Part shown: piece by piece, positions 22,383 through 35,826 of the stretch
How the letters are laid out: each line of letters starts with the position of its first letter
Numbering within the stretch: the stretch's first letter is position 1
Origin: Mikania micrantha
Taxonomy: Eukaryota > Streptophyta > Magnoliopsida > Asterales > Asteraceae
Direction: 5' to 3'
DNA: 64,000 nt
Assembly (NCBI GenBank): GCA_009363875.1
Contig: CM018686.1
Location: forward strand, 10,726,001 to 10,790,000
Notes under the pieces: generated by a model
The model's database searches: none
What the model was told of the DNA's origin: nothing
Seen by the model: the letters and a program-made list of their open reading frames with translations, nothing else
Made by a program: the position numbers and the translations under genes

Positions 22383-23507
22383 TGTCACACCCCGGGCTCT
22401 CGGCGGCCCGGGCGCTGCGACCCGATCGGTTTCATTGATAATTACAGTCTCGGTCAGAGTTTATTTTCCTTTTTCATATGTTTTAAGCGGAAGCGTTATT
22501 TCAAGAACTTATAATTTTACGCAACGAAAATCGTTGATTTTCAAATTTCATTATTAATTCACATGCATGGATGTGAAAACCATATTTTTCATGATTTTTA
22601 AATAGTTCATACGCGTGGGTATGAAAACCACATTTCATCGTTTGTAAATAATTTTCAAAATAACTTTTCAGGATTTTATAAAATTTCATACGCATAGGTA
22701 TGAACAACATCATTTCATATTATTGTAAACCGGATTTTCACAAATACACAATTTCAATTCATTTTATAATATCCGGTTTATACATGACTTGGAGGCATGG
22801 CTCCAATAGCTCCATGGTCTTACCACAAGATCCTATTCAAGGCATCATAGGCCAAGAATCTCTAATCTCGCTCCTCTTTTATATTTCATTATTACCTGAA
22901 AAGTTTTTGAAAATAAAACGTCAACATAATGTTGGTGAATACAAATAACAGACTCGATATGTAAGCATAGCATGTTCGGTCCTTTAACCATAATTAATAA
23001 TGGCAATACTACACATTTAGCAGGTTATTTCACTGATCGATACAACCACTGCATACCCTGGCTTGTACTGTCACTGGTTAGGAACAACAGCGTACTGCGT
23101 CTTACAATTGTTCCCTCCAGCCCACAGCCCGTCACTGGTTAGGTTGCCTGCGGAGTGCGTCTTACGTATAACCTTCCAGCCCACGTTACCAGCCACGTAT
23201 GGGAATTTCACCCATAGCGGATACAATTTGCAAACTGTACGTATACTAATGGCCTAAATGCTGGTCTAATAGTCTCCCTTTATGCGTCAAAGTTTAAACA
23301 TACCATGCTCATAAAAATTCATTTATAAATTTAAAAAGAAGTTAAATGTATTCACCTGAATTTTTGATTGGCTGGGTAACAGCTTAGAACTTCTCAATAT
23401 AAATTTGGGCAGCGTTTCTGCTTAATCTATCCTTATTACCATTTGCAAGGGTGATACTCTTATTCTTATTTTCTTCTGCTCCTAAAATAAACCATAACTT
23501 CAACATC

Positions 23508-23549
<42 letters not shown>

Positions 23550-24911
23550 GATCAAATCTTAACCGTAACCTTATAATATACAAAAGCTTATATTTAACAA
23601 TTCAAACCGAGAATTTGAAATACTTACTTAACTGAGTAGTCGTTGATAGAGGAAGAAATGCTATGTAAATTCATCAATTTTTTTTAATCGAAGTGTTTTG
23701 AAAATTTATAGCCCAATATAACCGACCTAATAATTTTAATTAATTAAAGATAACGATAATGTTGTGATATCTTCCATTTGAAGATAACAATTGACATAAA
23801 TTGTCTACACACCCATACACGTATAGGTATCACATATTTTATTCATTTTATTTTTTTATTTTTATTTTTTTTTCACGCCAGCACACACATGCACGTTTCT
23901 TAATTTATTATTATTTTTTTATAATTATTATTATTAATATTATTATTTTAAGTAAACTAAAATTTTTAATATATACATAGGATCGGATCTTAACCCTAAC
24001 CCTATAAATTAATATTTTAATAAAACTTTAAATTTATGAGTTTAACTAAAAATTTAGATCATATACCTAAACGATCTGACTCATTAATCTTGACCCTGTT
24101 ATACTGATCAGCACCTCCTAGCGTCCATAACTTCTAATCTCCTTCTTAATTGTGTATGGGTATATGTTTGTGTGATTTCTAATTGAAATCAAATGGCTAT
24201 TTATAAGCCTTCGAAACTTAATGTGCAAGAATTTCATAGGAATAGGTTTTATACGTGTACGTTGTTATTCGATTTAAAAGGATAAATTTGATGCTTCACG
24301 TAACTTTAAAATTTCAAATTGAAATCTAACATTGAATATTTTAATATTTTATTATTATAATTAATTTAGCTTAAATTTTGTTTTTCTTTGATAACTTTTA
24401 AAATATAATGTTTTATAAAATTCTAAAAATACCGCTAGGACCGGCTCATTTTTCTCTACGTTTTGACCTAAGTTTCGTTAAAAACGGAGAAAGTTTAATT
24501 ATAATATATTTTATTAATTTTGAGCGGTCCCCAATGATATCAACTAACCGAATAAGTATGTCAAAACTTTTTAATAATCATTTTATTCGTTACTTACTAG
24601 TATGTTAGTGTCACATATCTGTATAAAATAACTATTATAATATCGCACAATATATATATTTTTTTATAAATTAAATATTCATGTGTTATATTCTAGTCGT
24701 TCGTTTTAAACGAACGCTTCAAATCTTAATCGATCATTTCTAATATTAATTTCTCGAGCAATTATCTTTTATAAGTTAACTATAACTATTTTAAATATTT
24801 ACACGAGACCTTATAATTCAATTGACCGTTTTTATTGTTGTATTTTTAAATAATAACATTTTAATTATAAATGAAAGTAGTTAATTTATATCCTTAAAAC
24901 GGGATGTTACA
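22383..24911 (-). repeat. LTR 1 of the gypsy array (left)
   Basis: On the plus strand it runs TGTCACACCCCGGGC ... GGGATGTTACA, so both termini follow the TG/CA rule. The GC-rich inverted repeat CCCGGGC...GCCCGGG lies at its minus-strand 3' end. Inside are three similar hairpins (22558-22577, 22606-22625, 22685-22704), a 61-bp tandem repeat (23070-23192) and a TA microsatellite (about 23511-23547). Short ORFs within it recur in all three LTRs and have no recognisable product. Confidence 0.92.
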
Positions 24912-26115
24912 TCCTCCCCACCTTTGTTTTAATCTCGTCCTCGAGATTATTGAAACATGTTCATCATTCATTCTTTTTCTTTATTTTCATTTTCATACGT
25001 GTTTCTTTGCGCCTCTTTAATCTGAATTATCAAGTCACCTTGTAATTCAATCCTTAGAGCACGTACTTATTTTGAGTTATATGCCTCCTTTCGGCTTAAG
25101 GCATCTACTACTATATTCGTATTTCTTTAGAGATAGAGAATTTCACATTCATAATCGTTTCATGTCTCCATCATATTTTGTTGTCGCATATTAAATTCTT
25201 TTATGGTTTGAATTCAAAATTTGTTATAATTGTGTACATTGTCCCTTACAGCAGGATTCACATGTACTGCAAATTATCGTTCCGTGTGCACCCGCAACGG
25301 TAATTTACCTTGCATGATTAACCTACTTCATGAACGTGGCACACAAATGCATTAATTTAGAATTTTATATATTGAAAATTTGTATTGCTTGAGTTGTTTT
25401 ATTTTACAATATGTTTGTTTCAACTAACCTTAATCAAGTAGATTGAAGAAATTCTTCTCGTAATTAAAACCGTAAACTTTGATTCGTTTTGCATTTGCAG
25501 TATAATGGGTTAGTTTTCGTATTCATATAACGGTTAAAGTAACAAGATTAAACTATCAGTTTATTACAAGTCCGTCACATCCTTCTAACCAAAGATATAT
25601 TTTAAACTCTTATGGTTAGTATAAACTATGAAATGAACTTCGTAAACGTAACGTCTCCGTAACTTAAATGCAAAGATAATGGCGCCTAATTTAAAATCAA
25701 GAGTTTCATAATTCTTCTCAATGGGTTTTTAATTGACATGATGCATAAGCAATCACTTTGTTTTGTTGCCTTAGTACGCATCCTAATCCTTTATGAGAAG
25801 CATCATAATAGATAACAAGGTTTTCAACACCTTTATGTAATGCTATGATCGAAGCTGAGTCAACTCATCTTTAAAGATTTTGAAAACTTCACTTTTTTTT
25901 TCTTTTTCAAATTCTTGAGTCAATGAGGTGACAAGAACGACTCTTCGGGAGAAATTCTAAATAAATCGAAGATAATAACCCGTCAAGCCTAGGAAACTAC
26001 GCACCTTTGTTGGTAACTTAGGGTTCTCCCATTTGGTAATAGCCCCTATCTTAGATGGATTCAATTGAATACCTTGAGCATTAATAACATACTTCAGAAA
26101 TTGTACTGCAGTGAG
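24912..26115 (-). pseudogene. Gypsy RNase H remnant, integrase absent (unit 1)
   Basis: Read on the minus strand, decayed RNase H motifs remain near 25830-25740 (a YYDASHKGLGCVL-like segment and VIAYAS) and a VVDALS(R)KE-like end near 25110. Between this and the polypurine tract at about 24912-24930 there are fewer than 200 bases, so the whole integrase (normally over 1 kb) is missing. The region has many stops. Confidence 0.7.
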
Positions 26116-26720
26116 TCACAATTCATATTTAGAGAATTTAGCATATAATTTCTCATGTCTTAGTAATTCAAGTAGGGTTCTAAGATGTTTAGCATGATTT
26201 TCGGGTGTTTTTGAATAAATAAGAATATCGTCAATGAATACAATGATGAATTTATCCAGATAAGGTTTGCATATATGATTCATCATGTCCATAAAGGCAG
26301 TTGGAGCATTAGCAAGTCCAAAAGGCATAACAGTGAACTCATAATGCCATACCTTTTACGAAATGCACTTTTAGGAATATCTTCTTCCTGAAACTCCAAT
26401 TGATGATATCCCAATTAAAGATTGATTTTTTTTTTGAAAAAAATAACAAGCACCTTAAAGTTGTTCAAATAAATCGTCAATATATGGGAGTGGATACTTG
26501 TTCTTGATAGTCACCTTATTTAGTTCCCTATAGTCAATGGACATCCGCATCAACCCATTTTTCTTCTTAACGAATAATATTGAAGCTCCTTAAGGTGATG
26601 AACTAGGTTTAATAAAACATTTTTTTTCCAATAGCTTGTCTAATTGTTTCTTAAGCTCTTTCATCTCCATTGGTGTCAACCTAAGTAGTTTTGGAAATTG
26701 GAGTCATACCTGATACCAGA
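26116..26720 (-). pseudogene. Gypsy reverse transcriptase remnant (unit 1)
   Basis: The open block at 26328-26116 contains MPFGLANAPTAFMDMMNH and the catalytic FIDDILIYS. Upstream on the minus strand, out of frame and with a TAA, are FVKKKNGLMRMSIDYRELNK and YPLPYIDDLFEQL. These are normal gypsy RT motifs in the correct order. Stops and frame changes rule out an active enzyme. Confidence 0.85.
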
Positions 26721-26951
26721 TTGATATTGAATTCTATTTCTCAATCTGATGGTAAACCAGACAATTCATCTGGAAACACGTCAGTATAATAAACTACAAT
26801 CAATACTTCTTCTAGTTTCTTCTTTTCTTGATAATCAGTAGTTAATAAGACTAGGTAAGCTAAACAACCTTTGTTCAGACAATTAATAGCTTTTGATCAT
26901 AGGAATGATTCCAACATGATTTGTTGGTTTATGACCCTTGATGATCAATTT

Positions 26952-27419
26952 TCATTCCGTTGGAATACTAACTTCAATTGATTTGGTATCGCATAAGATA
27001 CAAGCTTGGTTTGTAGCTAACCAATCCAATCCGATTACCGTATCAAAACCGACTAACATCATTGGTAAGAATTTCACAGGTATATTGTGCTTAAAGAGTG
27101 TGATCTTACAGTTTACTAGAACCTCATTTATCTTAACTAGATCACCATTAGCGGTTTTTACCGGATAAGGTTTATCTATTTTCACTAGTGGTTCTTTTAG
27201 AAGCTTACAAAATTCATAATCAATAACACTTTGGTTTGCTCCTGAATCAAACAATACTTTTGTATAAACATCATTGATACGAGACGTACCGGTAATGACA
27301 TCCGACATATATGCAGCTTCTTTAGCATTAACAACAAAAGCTCTAGTTGTCTTCTTTACATTTTGATTAGTTTTTCTTTTCTTTTTTTTTCCCTGAACCA
27401 CCAGCACCGCTAATTCCAC
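26952..27419 (-). pseudogene. Gypsy aspartic protease region (unit 1)
   Basis: This 155-residue open frame holds a basic KKKKRKTNQN stretch, then a retropepsin-like domain with VLFDSGANQSVID (DSG in place of the usual DTG) and VGFDTVIGLDWLATNQ. The protease would cut Gag-Pol. Just upstream on the minus strand (near 27470) a zinc-knuckle sequence reads CFKNNEQGHYPDEC, with Asn in place of the second Cys. The frame is cut from RT downstream by stops. Confidence 0.82.
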
Positions 27420-28513
27420 TCGCTTTATTTAATTTATGGCACTCATCTGGGTAGTGTCCCTGTTCATTGTTTTTGAAGCACGTCCATTTTCTTTCTTCGG
27501 TATTCATTCATTGAATGACCCGCCAATTACATAGCTGAATCGATGACCTAAGGCATCATCGTCCTAATTATATTGCGAATTTCACTTTTAGCAGTCTCTA
27601 AATATAGTGACTGAAAATGTTTGATTCTGGTGTCACAAGACGTGGCACCAATCAAGCATAATCAAAATATTTAAAAGTATAATCTTGATGCCCTACACCA
27701 ACCATGCGATGGTTATGAAATTTCCGTTCGATTTTTTTTTATTATTATTGTTCATTGGGCAAAATTTTCGAATGAAAACTTTCTCAAGTCATAGTATATG
27801 CTTGGTTTCTACCTTTGATATAAATAATGGAATTCCAGCATTCTAAAGCTCCATATTCAAATGAATTTGAAGCATACAAAATCATATCTTCTATGGAACA
27901 TTTGCTAATAGCAACTACCCCTTCAATCTTTTCAATCCATCTTAATACTACAACAACTCCTTTCGTTCTAGTGAACTTTGGGGGTTTACAAGATTGGAAT
28001 GTTTTATACTAACATTCGTTAGTTTCGGATTGTTTCAAATTAGCAGATTATTAATTTTTAATTTTCATTTTTTTCATTTTTTTTATGCATCATTTTCTTT
28101 TGTTATTGTTTTCATGAGATTCGAATTTTCATCATTTTTTTATAGCGATTATTGACAAAATCGCATCTTTTATTAATTCTACAATCATTGATTGTATCTC
28201 AGTATTCTGAGTCACGGTTTCAATATTATCCGTGTGTTCTCTTTTGCCAACGTGTATTTGCAGAAAGTTTGCCAAAATTTTGGTTTCGAGACATTGTCTA
28301 CAAAACATGATATTTGACAAGGTCTTAAAATAATTCATCGTAATTTAGCTCATAAGCTATCATCAAGATTCACCCAGTTATTTCAATCATTCTTAGTATT
28401 TCAAGAATACTATTCTACCTATTCCTTTCATAGGCACTTATCTTAATTCGGCTAAAGCTTAGATACAATCTTTAGTACCTATTTCGCTAAAACCAGGAGC
28501 TCTGATACCAACC
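27420..28513 (-). pseudogene. Gypsy gag remnant and 5' leader with primer-binding site (unit 1)
   Basis: The primer-binding site TGGTATCAGAGC, complementary to the 3' end of initiator tRNA-Met, lies on the minus strand at about 28510-28499, three bases from the LTR. Downstream is gag-like but badly decayed sequence, with only short frames (for example 28338-28132, 68 codons) and no clear capsid motif that I can name. Confidence 0.65.
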
Positions 28514-29638
28514 TGTCACACCCCGGGCTCTCGGCGGCCCGGGCGCTGCGACCCGATCGGTTTCATTGATAATTACAGTCTCGGTCAGAGTTTATTTTCC
28601 TTTTTCATATGTTTTAAGCGGAAGCGTTATTTCAAGAACTTATAATTTTACGCAACGAAAATCGTTGATTTTCAAATTTCATTATTAATTCACATGCATG
28701 GATGTGAAAACCATATTTTTCATGATTTTTAAATAGTTCATACGCGTGGGTATGAAAACCACATTTCATCGTTTGTAAATAATTTTCAAAATAACTTTTC
28801 AGGATTTTATAAAATTTCATACGCATAGGTATGAACAACATCATTTCATATTATTGTAAACCGGATTTTCACAAATACACAATTTCAATTCATTTTATAA
28901 TATCCGGTTTATACATGACTTGGAGGCATGGCTCCAATAGCTCCATGGTCTTACCACAAGATCCTATTCAAGGCATCATAGGCCAAGAATCTCTAATCTC
29001 GCTCCTCTTTTATATTTCATTATTACCTGAAAAGTTTTTGAAAATAAAACGTCAACATAATGTTGGTGAATACAAATAACAGACTCGATATGTAAGCATA
29101 GCATGTTCGGTCCTTTAACCATAATTAATAATGGCAATACTACACATTTAGCAGGTTATTTCACTGATCGATACAACCACTGCATACCCTGGCTTGTACT
29201 GTCACTGGTTAGGAACAACAGCGTACTGCGTCTTACAATTGTTCCCTCCAGCCCACAGCCCGTCACTGGTTAGGTTGCCTGCGGAGTGCGTCTTACGTAT
29301 AACCTTCCAGCCCACGTTACCAGCCACGTATGGGAATTTCACCCATAGCGGATACAATTTGCAAACTGTACGTATACTAATGGCCTAAATGCTGGTCTAA
29401 TAGTCTCCCTTTATGCGTCAAAGTTTAAACATACCATGCTCATAAAAATTCATTTATAAATTTAAAAAGAAGTTAAATGTATTCACCTGAATTTTTGATT
29501 GGCTGGGTAACAGCTTAGAACTTCTCAATATAAATTTGGGCAGCGTTTCTGCTTAATCTATCCTTATTACCATTTGCAAGGGTGATACTCTTATTCTTAT
29601 TTTCTTCTGCTCCTAAAATAAACCATAACTTCAACATC

Positions 29639-29670
<32 letters not shown>

Positions 29671-31041
29671 GGGATCAAATCTTAACCGTAACCTTATAAT
29701 ATACAAAAGCTTAAATTTAACAATTCAAACCGAGAATTTGAAATACTTACTTAACTGAGTAGTCGTTGATAGAGGAAGAAATGCTATGTAAATTCATCAA
29801 TTTTTTTTAATCGAAGTGTTTTGAAAATTTATAGCCCAATATAACCGACCTAATAATTTTAATTAATTAAAGATAACGATAATGTTGTGATATCTTCCAT
29901 TTGAAGATAACAATTGACATAAATTGTCTACACACCCATACACGTATAGGTATCACATATTTTATTCATTTTATTTTTTTATTTTTATTTTTTTTCACGC
30001 CAGCACACACATGCACGTTTCTTAATTTATTATTATTTTTTTATAATTATTATTATTAATATTATTATTTTAAGTAAACTAAAATTTTTAATATATACAT
30101 AGGATCGGATCTTAACCCTAACCCTATAAATTAATATTTTAATAAAACTTTAAATTTATGAGTTTAACTAAAAATTTAGATCATATACCTAAACGATCTG
30201 ACTCATTAATCTTGACCCTGTTATACTGATCAGCACCTCCTAGCGTCCATAACTTCTAATCTCCTTCTTAATTGTGTATGGGTATATGTTTGTGTGATTT
30301 CTAATTGAAATCAAATGGCTATTTATAAGCCTTCGAAACTTAATGTGCAAGAATTTCATAGGAATAGGTTTTATACGTGTACGTTGTTATTCGATTTAAA
30401 AGGATAAATTTGATGCTTCACGTAACTTTAAAATTTCAAATTGAAATCTAACATTGAATATTTTAATATTTTATTATTTTATTATTATAATTAATTTAGC
30501 TTAAATTTTGTTTTTCTTTGATAACTTTTAAAATATAATGTTTTATAAAATTCTAAAAATACCGCTAGGACCGGCTCATTTTTCTCTACGTTTTGACCTA
30601 AGTTTCGTTAAAAACGGAGAAAGTTTAATTATAATATATTTTATTAATTTTGAGCGGTCCCCAATGATATCAACTAACCGAATAAGTATGTCAAAACTTT
30701 TTAATAATCATTTTATTCGTTACTTACTAGTATGTTAGTGTCACATATCTGTATAAAATAACTATTATAATATCGCACAATATATATATTTTTTTATAAA
30801 TTAAATATTCATGTGTTATATTCTAGTCGTTCGTTTTAAACGAACGCTTCAAATCTTAATCGATCATTTCTAATATTAATTTCTCGAGCAATTATCTTTT
30901 ATAAGTTAACTATAACTATTTTAAATATTTACACGAGACCTTATAATTCAATTGACCGTTTTTATTGTTGTATTTTTAAATAATAACATTTTAATTATAA
31001 ATGAAAGTAGTTAATTTATATCCTTAAAACGGGATGTTACA
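28514..31041 (-). repeat. LTR 2 of the gypsy array (middle)
   Basis: The organisation and termini are the same as LTR 1, with a shorter TA run (about 29643-29670) and a small insertion of TTATT-type sequence near 30475 that the other two LTRs lack. It serves as 3' LTR of the right unit and 5' LTR of the left unit. Confidence 0.92.
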
Positions 31042-34000
31042 TCCTCCCCACCTTTGTTTTAATCTCGTCCTCGAGATTATTGAAACATGTTCATCATTCA
31101 TTCTTTTTCTTTATTTTCATTTTCATACGTGTTTCTTTGCGCCTCTTTAATCTGAATTATCAAGTCACCTTGTAATTCAATCCTTAGAGCACGTACTTAT
31201 TTTGAGTTATATGCCTCCTTTCGGCTTAAGGCATCTACTACTATATTCGTATTTCTTTAGAGATAGAGAATTTCACATTCATAATCGTTTCATGTCTCCA
31301 TCATATTTTGTTGTCGCATATTAAATTCTTTTATGGTTTGAATTCAAAATTTGTTATAATTGTGTACATTGTCCCTTACAGCAGGATTCACATGTACTGC
31401 AAATTATCGTTCCGTGTGCACCCGCAACGGTAATTTACCTTGCATGATTAACCTACTTCATGAACGTGGCACACAAATGCATTAATTTAGAATTTTATAT
31501 ATTGAAAATTTGTATTGCTTGAGTTGTTTTATTTTACAATATGTTTGTTTCAACTAACCTTAATCAAGTAGATTGAAGAAATTCTTCTCGTAATTAAAAC
31601 CGTAAACTTTGATTCGTTTTGCATTTGCAGTATAATGGGTTAGTTTTCGTATTCATATAACGGTTAAAGTAACAAGATTAAACTATCAGTTTATTACAAG
31701 TCCATCACATCCTTCTAACCAAAGATATATTTTAAACTCTTATGGTTAGTATAAACTATGAAATGAACTTCGTAAACGTAACGTCTCCGTAACTTAAATG
31801 CAAAGATAATGGCGCCTAATTTAAAATCAAGAGTTTCATAATTCTTCTCAATGGGTTTTTAATTGACATGATGCATAAGCAATCACTTTGTTTTGTTGCC
31901 TTAGTACGCATCCTAATCCTTTATGAGAAGCATTATAATAGATAACAAGGTTTTCAACACCTTTATGTAATGCTATGAACGAAGCTGAGTCAACTCATCT
32001 TTAAAGATTTTGAAAACTTCACTTTTTTTTTCTTTTTCAAATTCTTGAGTCAATGAGGTGACAAGAACGACTCTTCGGGAGAAATTCTAAATAAATCGAA
32101 GATAATAACCCGTCAAGCCTAGGAAACTACGCACCTTTGTTGGTAACTTAGGGTTCTCCCATTTGGTAATAGCCCCTATCTTAGATGGATTCAATTGAAT
32201 ACCTTGAGCATTAATAACATACTTCAGAAATTGTACTGCAGTGAGTCACAATTCATATTTAGAGAATTTAGCATATAATTTCTCATGTCTTAGTAATTCA
32301 AGTAGGGTTCTAAGATGTTTAGCATGATTTTCGGGTGTTTTTGAATAAATAAGAATATCGTCAATGAATACAATGATGAATTTATCCAGATAAGGTTTGC
32401 ATATATGATTCATCATGTCCATAAAGGCAGTTGGAGCATTAGCAAGTCCAAAAGGCATAACAGTGAACTCATAATGCCATACCTTTTACGAAATGCACTT
32501 TTAGGAATATCTTCTTCCTGAAACTCCAATTGATGATATCCCAATTAAAGATTGATTTTTTTTTGAAAAAAATAACAAGCACCTTAAAGTTGTTCAAATA
32601 AATCGTCAATATATGGGAGTGGATACTTGTTCTTGATAGTCACCTTATTTAGTTCCCTATAGTCAATGGACATCCGCATCAACCCATTTTTCTTCTTAAC
32701 GAATAATATTGAAGCTCCTTAAGGTGATGAACTAGGTTTAATAAAACATTTTTTTTCCAATAGCTTGTCTAATTGTTTCTTAAGCTCTTTCATCTCCATT
32801 GGTGTCAACCTAAGTAGTTTTGGAAATTGGAGTCATACCTGATACCAGATTGATATTGAATTCTATTTCTCAATCTGATGGTAAACCAGACAATTCATCT
32901 GGAAACACGTCAGTATAATAAACTACAATCAATACTTCTTCTAGTTTCTTCTTTTCTTGATAATCAGTAGTTAATAAGACTAGGTAAGCTAAACAACCTT
33001 TGTTCAGACAATTAATAGCTTTTGATCATAGGAATGATTCCAACATGATTTGTTGGTTTATGACCCTTGATGATCAATTTTCATTCCGTTGGAATACTAA
33101 CTTCAATTGATTTGGTATCGCATAAGATACAAGCTTGGTTTGTAGCTAACCAATCCAATCCGATTACCGTATCAAAACCGACTAACATCATTGGTAAGAA
33201 TTTCACAGGTATATTGTGCTTAAAGAGTGTGATCTTACAGTTTACTAGAACCTCATTTATCTTAACTAGATCACCATTAGCGGTTTTTACCGGATAAGGT
33301 TTATCTATTTTCACTAGTGGTTCTTTTAGAAGCTTACAAAATTCATAATCAATAACACTTTGGTTTGCTCCTGAATCAAACAATACTTTTGTATAAACAT
33401 CATTGATACGAGACGTACCGGTAATGACATCCGACATATATGCAGCTTCTTTAGCATTTACAACAAAAGCTCTAGTTGTCTTCTTTACATTTTGATTAGT
33501 TTTTCTTTTCTTTTTTTTTCCCTGAACCACCAGCACCGCTAATTCCACTCGCTTTATTTAATTTATGGCACTCATCTGGGTAGTGTCCCTGTTCATTGTT
33601 TTTGAAGCACGTCCATTTTCTTTCTTCGGTATTCATTCATTGAATGACCCGCCAATTACATAGCTGAATCGATGACCTAAGGCATCATCGTCCTAATTAT
33701 ATTGCGAATTTCACTTTTAGCAGTCTCTAAATATAGTGACTGAAAATGTTTGATTCTGGTGTCACAAGACGTGGCACCAATCAAGCATAATCAAAATATT
33801 TAAAAGTATAATCTTGATGCCCTACACCAACCATGCGATGGTTATGAAATTTCCGTTCGATTTTTTTTTATTATTATTGTTCATTGGGCAAAATTTTCGA
33901 ATGAAAACTTTCTCAAGTCATAGTATATGCTTGGTTTCTACCTTTGATATAAATAATGGAATTCCAGCATTCTAAAGCTCCATATTCAAATGAATTTGAA

Positions 34001-34641
34001 GCATACAAAATCATATCTTCTATGGAACATTTGCTAATAGCAACTACCCCTTCAATCTTTTCAATCCATCTTAATACTACAACAACTCCTTTCGTTCTAG
34101 TGAACTTTGGGGGTTTACAAGATTGGAATGTTTTATACTAACATTCGTTAGTTTCGGATTGTTTCAAATTAGCAGATTATTAATTTTTAATTTTCATTTT
34201 TTTCATTTTTTTATGCATCATTTTCTTTTGTTATTGTTTTCATGAGATTCGAATTTTCATCATTTTTTTATAGCGATTATTGACAAAATCGCATCTTTTA
34301 TTAATTCTACAATCATTGATTGTATCTCAGTATTCTGAGTCACGGTTTCAATATTATCCGTGTGTTCTCTTTTGCCAACGTGTATTTGCAGAAAGTTTGC
34401 CAAAATTTTGGTTTCGAGACATTGTCTACAAAACATGATATTTGACAAGGTCTTAAAATAATTCATCGTAATTTAGCTCATAAGCTATCATCAAGATTCA
34501 CCCAGTTATTTCAATCATTCTTAGTATTTCAAGAATACTATTCTACCTATTCCTTTCATAGGCACTTATCTTAATTCGGTTAAAGCTTAGATACAATCTT
34601 TAGTACCTATTTCGCTAAAACCAGGAGCTCTGATACCAACC
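31042..34641 (-). pseudogene. Second gypsy internal region (unit 2)
   Basis: A near-identical copy of 24912-28513: protease block at 33548-33081, RT block with FIDDILIYS at 32458-32246, decayed RNase H to the left, no integrase, primer-binding site near 34638-34627. Only scattered substitutions separate the two units (for example AGCATTAAC at 27327 versus AGCATTTAC at the equivalent site, and CATCATAAT versus CATTATAAT in the RNase H part). The shared loss of integrase means the deletion predates the tandem duplication. Confidence 0.88.
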
Positions 34642-35764
34642 TGTCACACCCCGGGCTCTCGGCGGCCCGGGCGCTGCGACCCGATCGGTTTCATTGATAA
34701 TTACAGTCTCGGTCAGAGTTTATTTTCCTTTTTCATATGTTTTAAGCGGAAGCGTTATTTCAAGAATTTATAATTTTACGCAACGAAAATCGTTGATTTT
34801 CAAATTTCATTATTAATTCACATGCATGGATGTGAAAACCATATTTTTCATGATTTTTAAATAGTTCATACGCGTGGGTATGAAACCACATTTCATCGTT
34901 TGTAAATAATTTTCAAAATAACTTTTCAGGATTTTATAAAATTTCATACGCATAGGTATGAACAACATCATTTCATATTATTGTAAACCGGATTTTCACA
35001 AATACACAATTTCAATTCATTTTATAATATCCGGTTTATACATGACTTGGAGGCATGGCTCCAATAGCTCCATGGTCTTACCACAAGATCCTATTCAAGG
35101 CATCATAGGCCAAGAATCTCTAATCTCGCTCCTCTTTTATATTTCATTATTACCTGAAAAGTTTTTGAAAATAAAACGTCAACATAATGTTGGTGAATAC
35201 AAATAACAGACTCGATATGTAAGCATAGCATGTTCGGTCCTTTAACCATAATTAATAATGGCAATACTACACATTTAGCAGGTTATTTCACTGATCGATA
35301 CAACCACTGCATACCCTGGCTTGTACTGTCACTGGTTAGGAACAACAGCGTACTGCGTCTTACAATTGTTCCCTCCAGCCCACAGCCCGTCACTGGTTAG
35401 GTTGCCTGCGGAGTGCGTCTTACGTATAACCTTCCAGCCCACGTTACCAGCCACGTATGGGAATTTCACCCATAGCGGATACAATTTGCAAACTGTACGT
35501 ATACTAATGGCCTAAATGCTGGTCTAATAGTCTCCCTTTATGCGTCAAAGTTTAAACATACCATGCTCATAAAAATTCATTTATAAATTTAAAAAGAAGT
35601 TAAATGTATTCACCTGAATTTTTGATTGGCTGGGTAACAGCTTAGAACTTCTCAATATAAATTTGGGCAGCGTTTCTGCTTAATCTATCCTTATTACCAT
35701 TTGCAAGGGTGATACTCTGATTCTTATTTTTTCTGCTCCTAAAATAAACCATAACTTCAACATC

Positions 35765-35826
<62 letters not shown>

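Noticed and set aside
23063..23257. ORF repeated three times in the gypsy array (also at 29194 and 35321)
   Set aside because: It lies within the LTRs and across the 61-bp tandem repeat. Identity between copies reflects recent duplication, not selection.
23988..24006. Telomere-like CTTAACCCTAACCCTA (also near 30113 and 36268)
   Set aside because: Only two units, located inside each of three LTR copies; part of the LTR and not an interstitial telomere.
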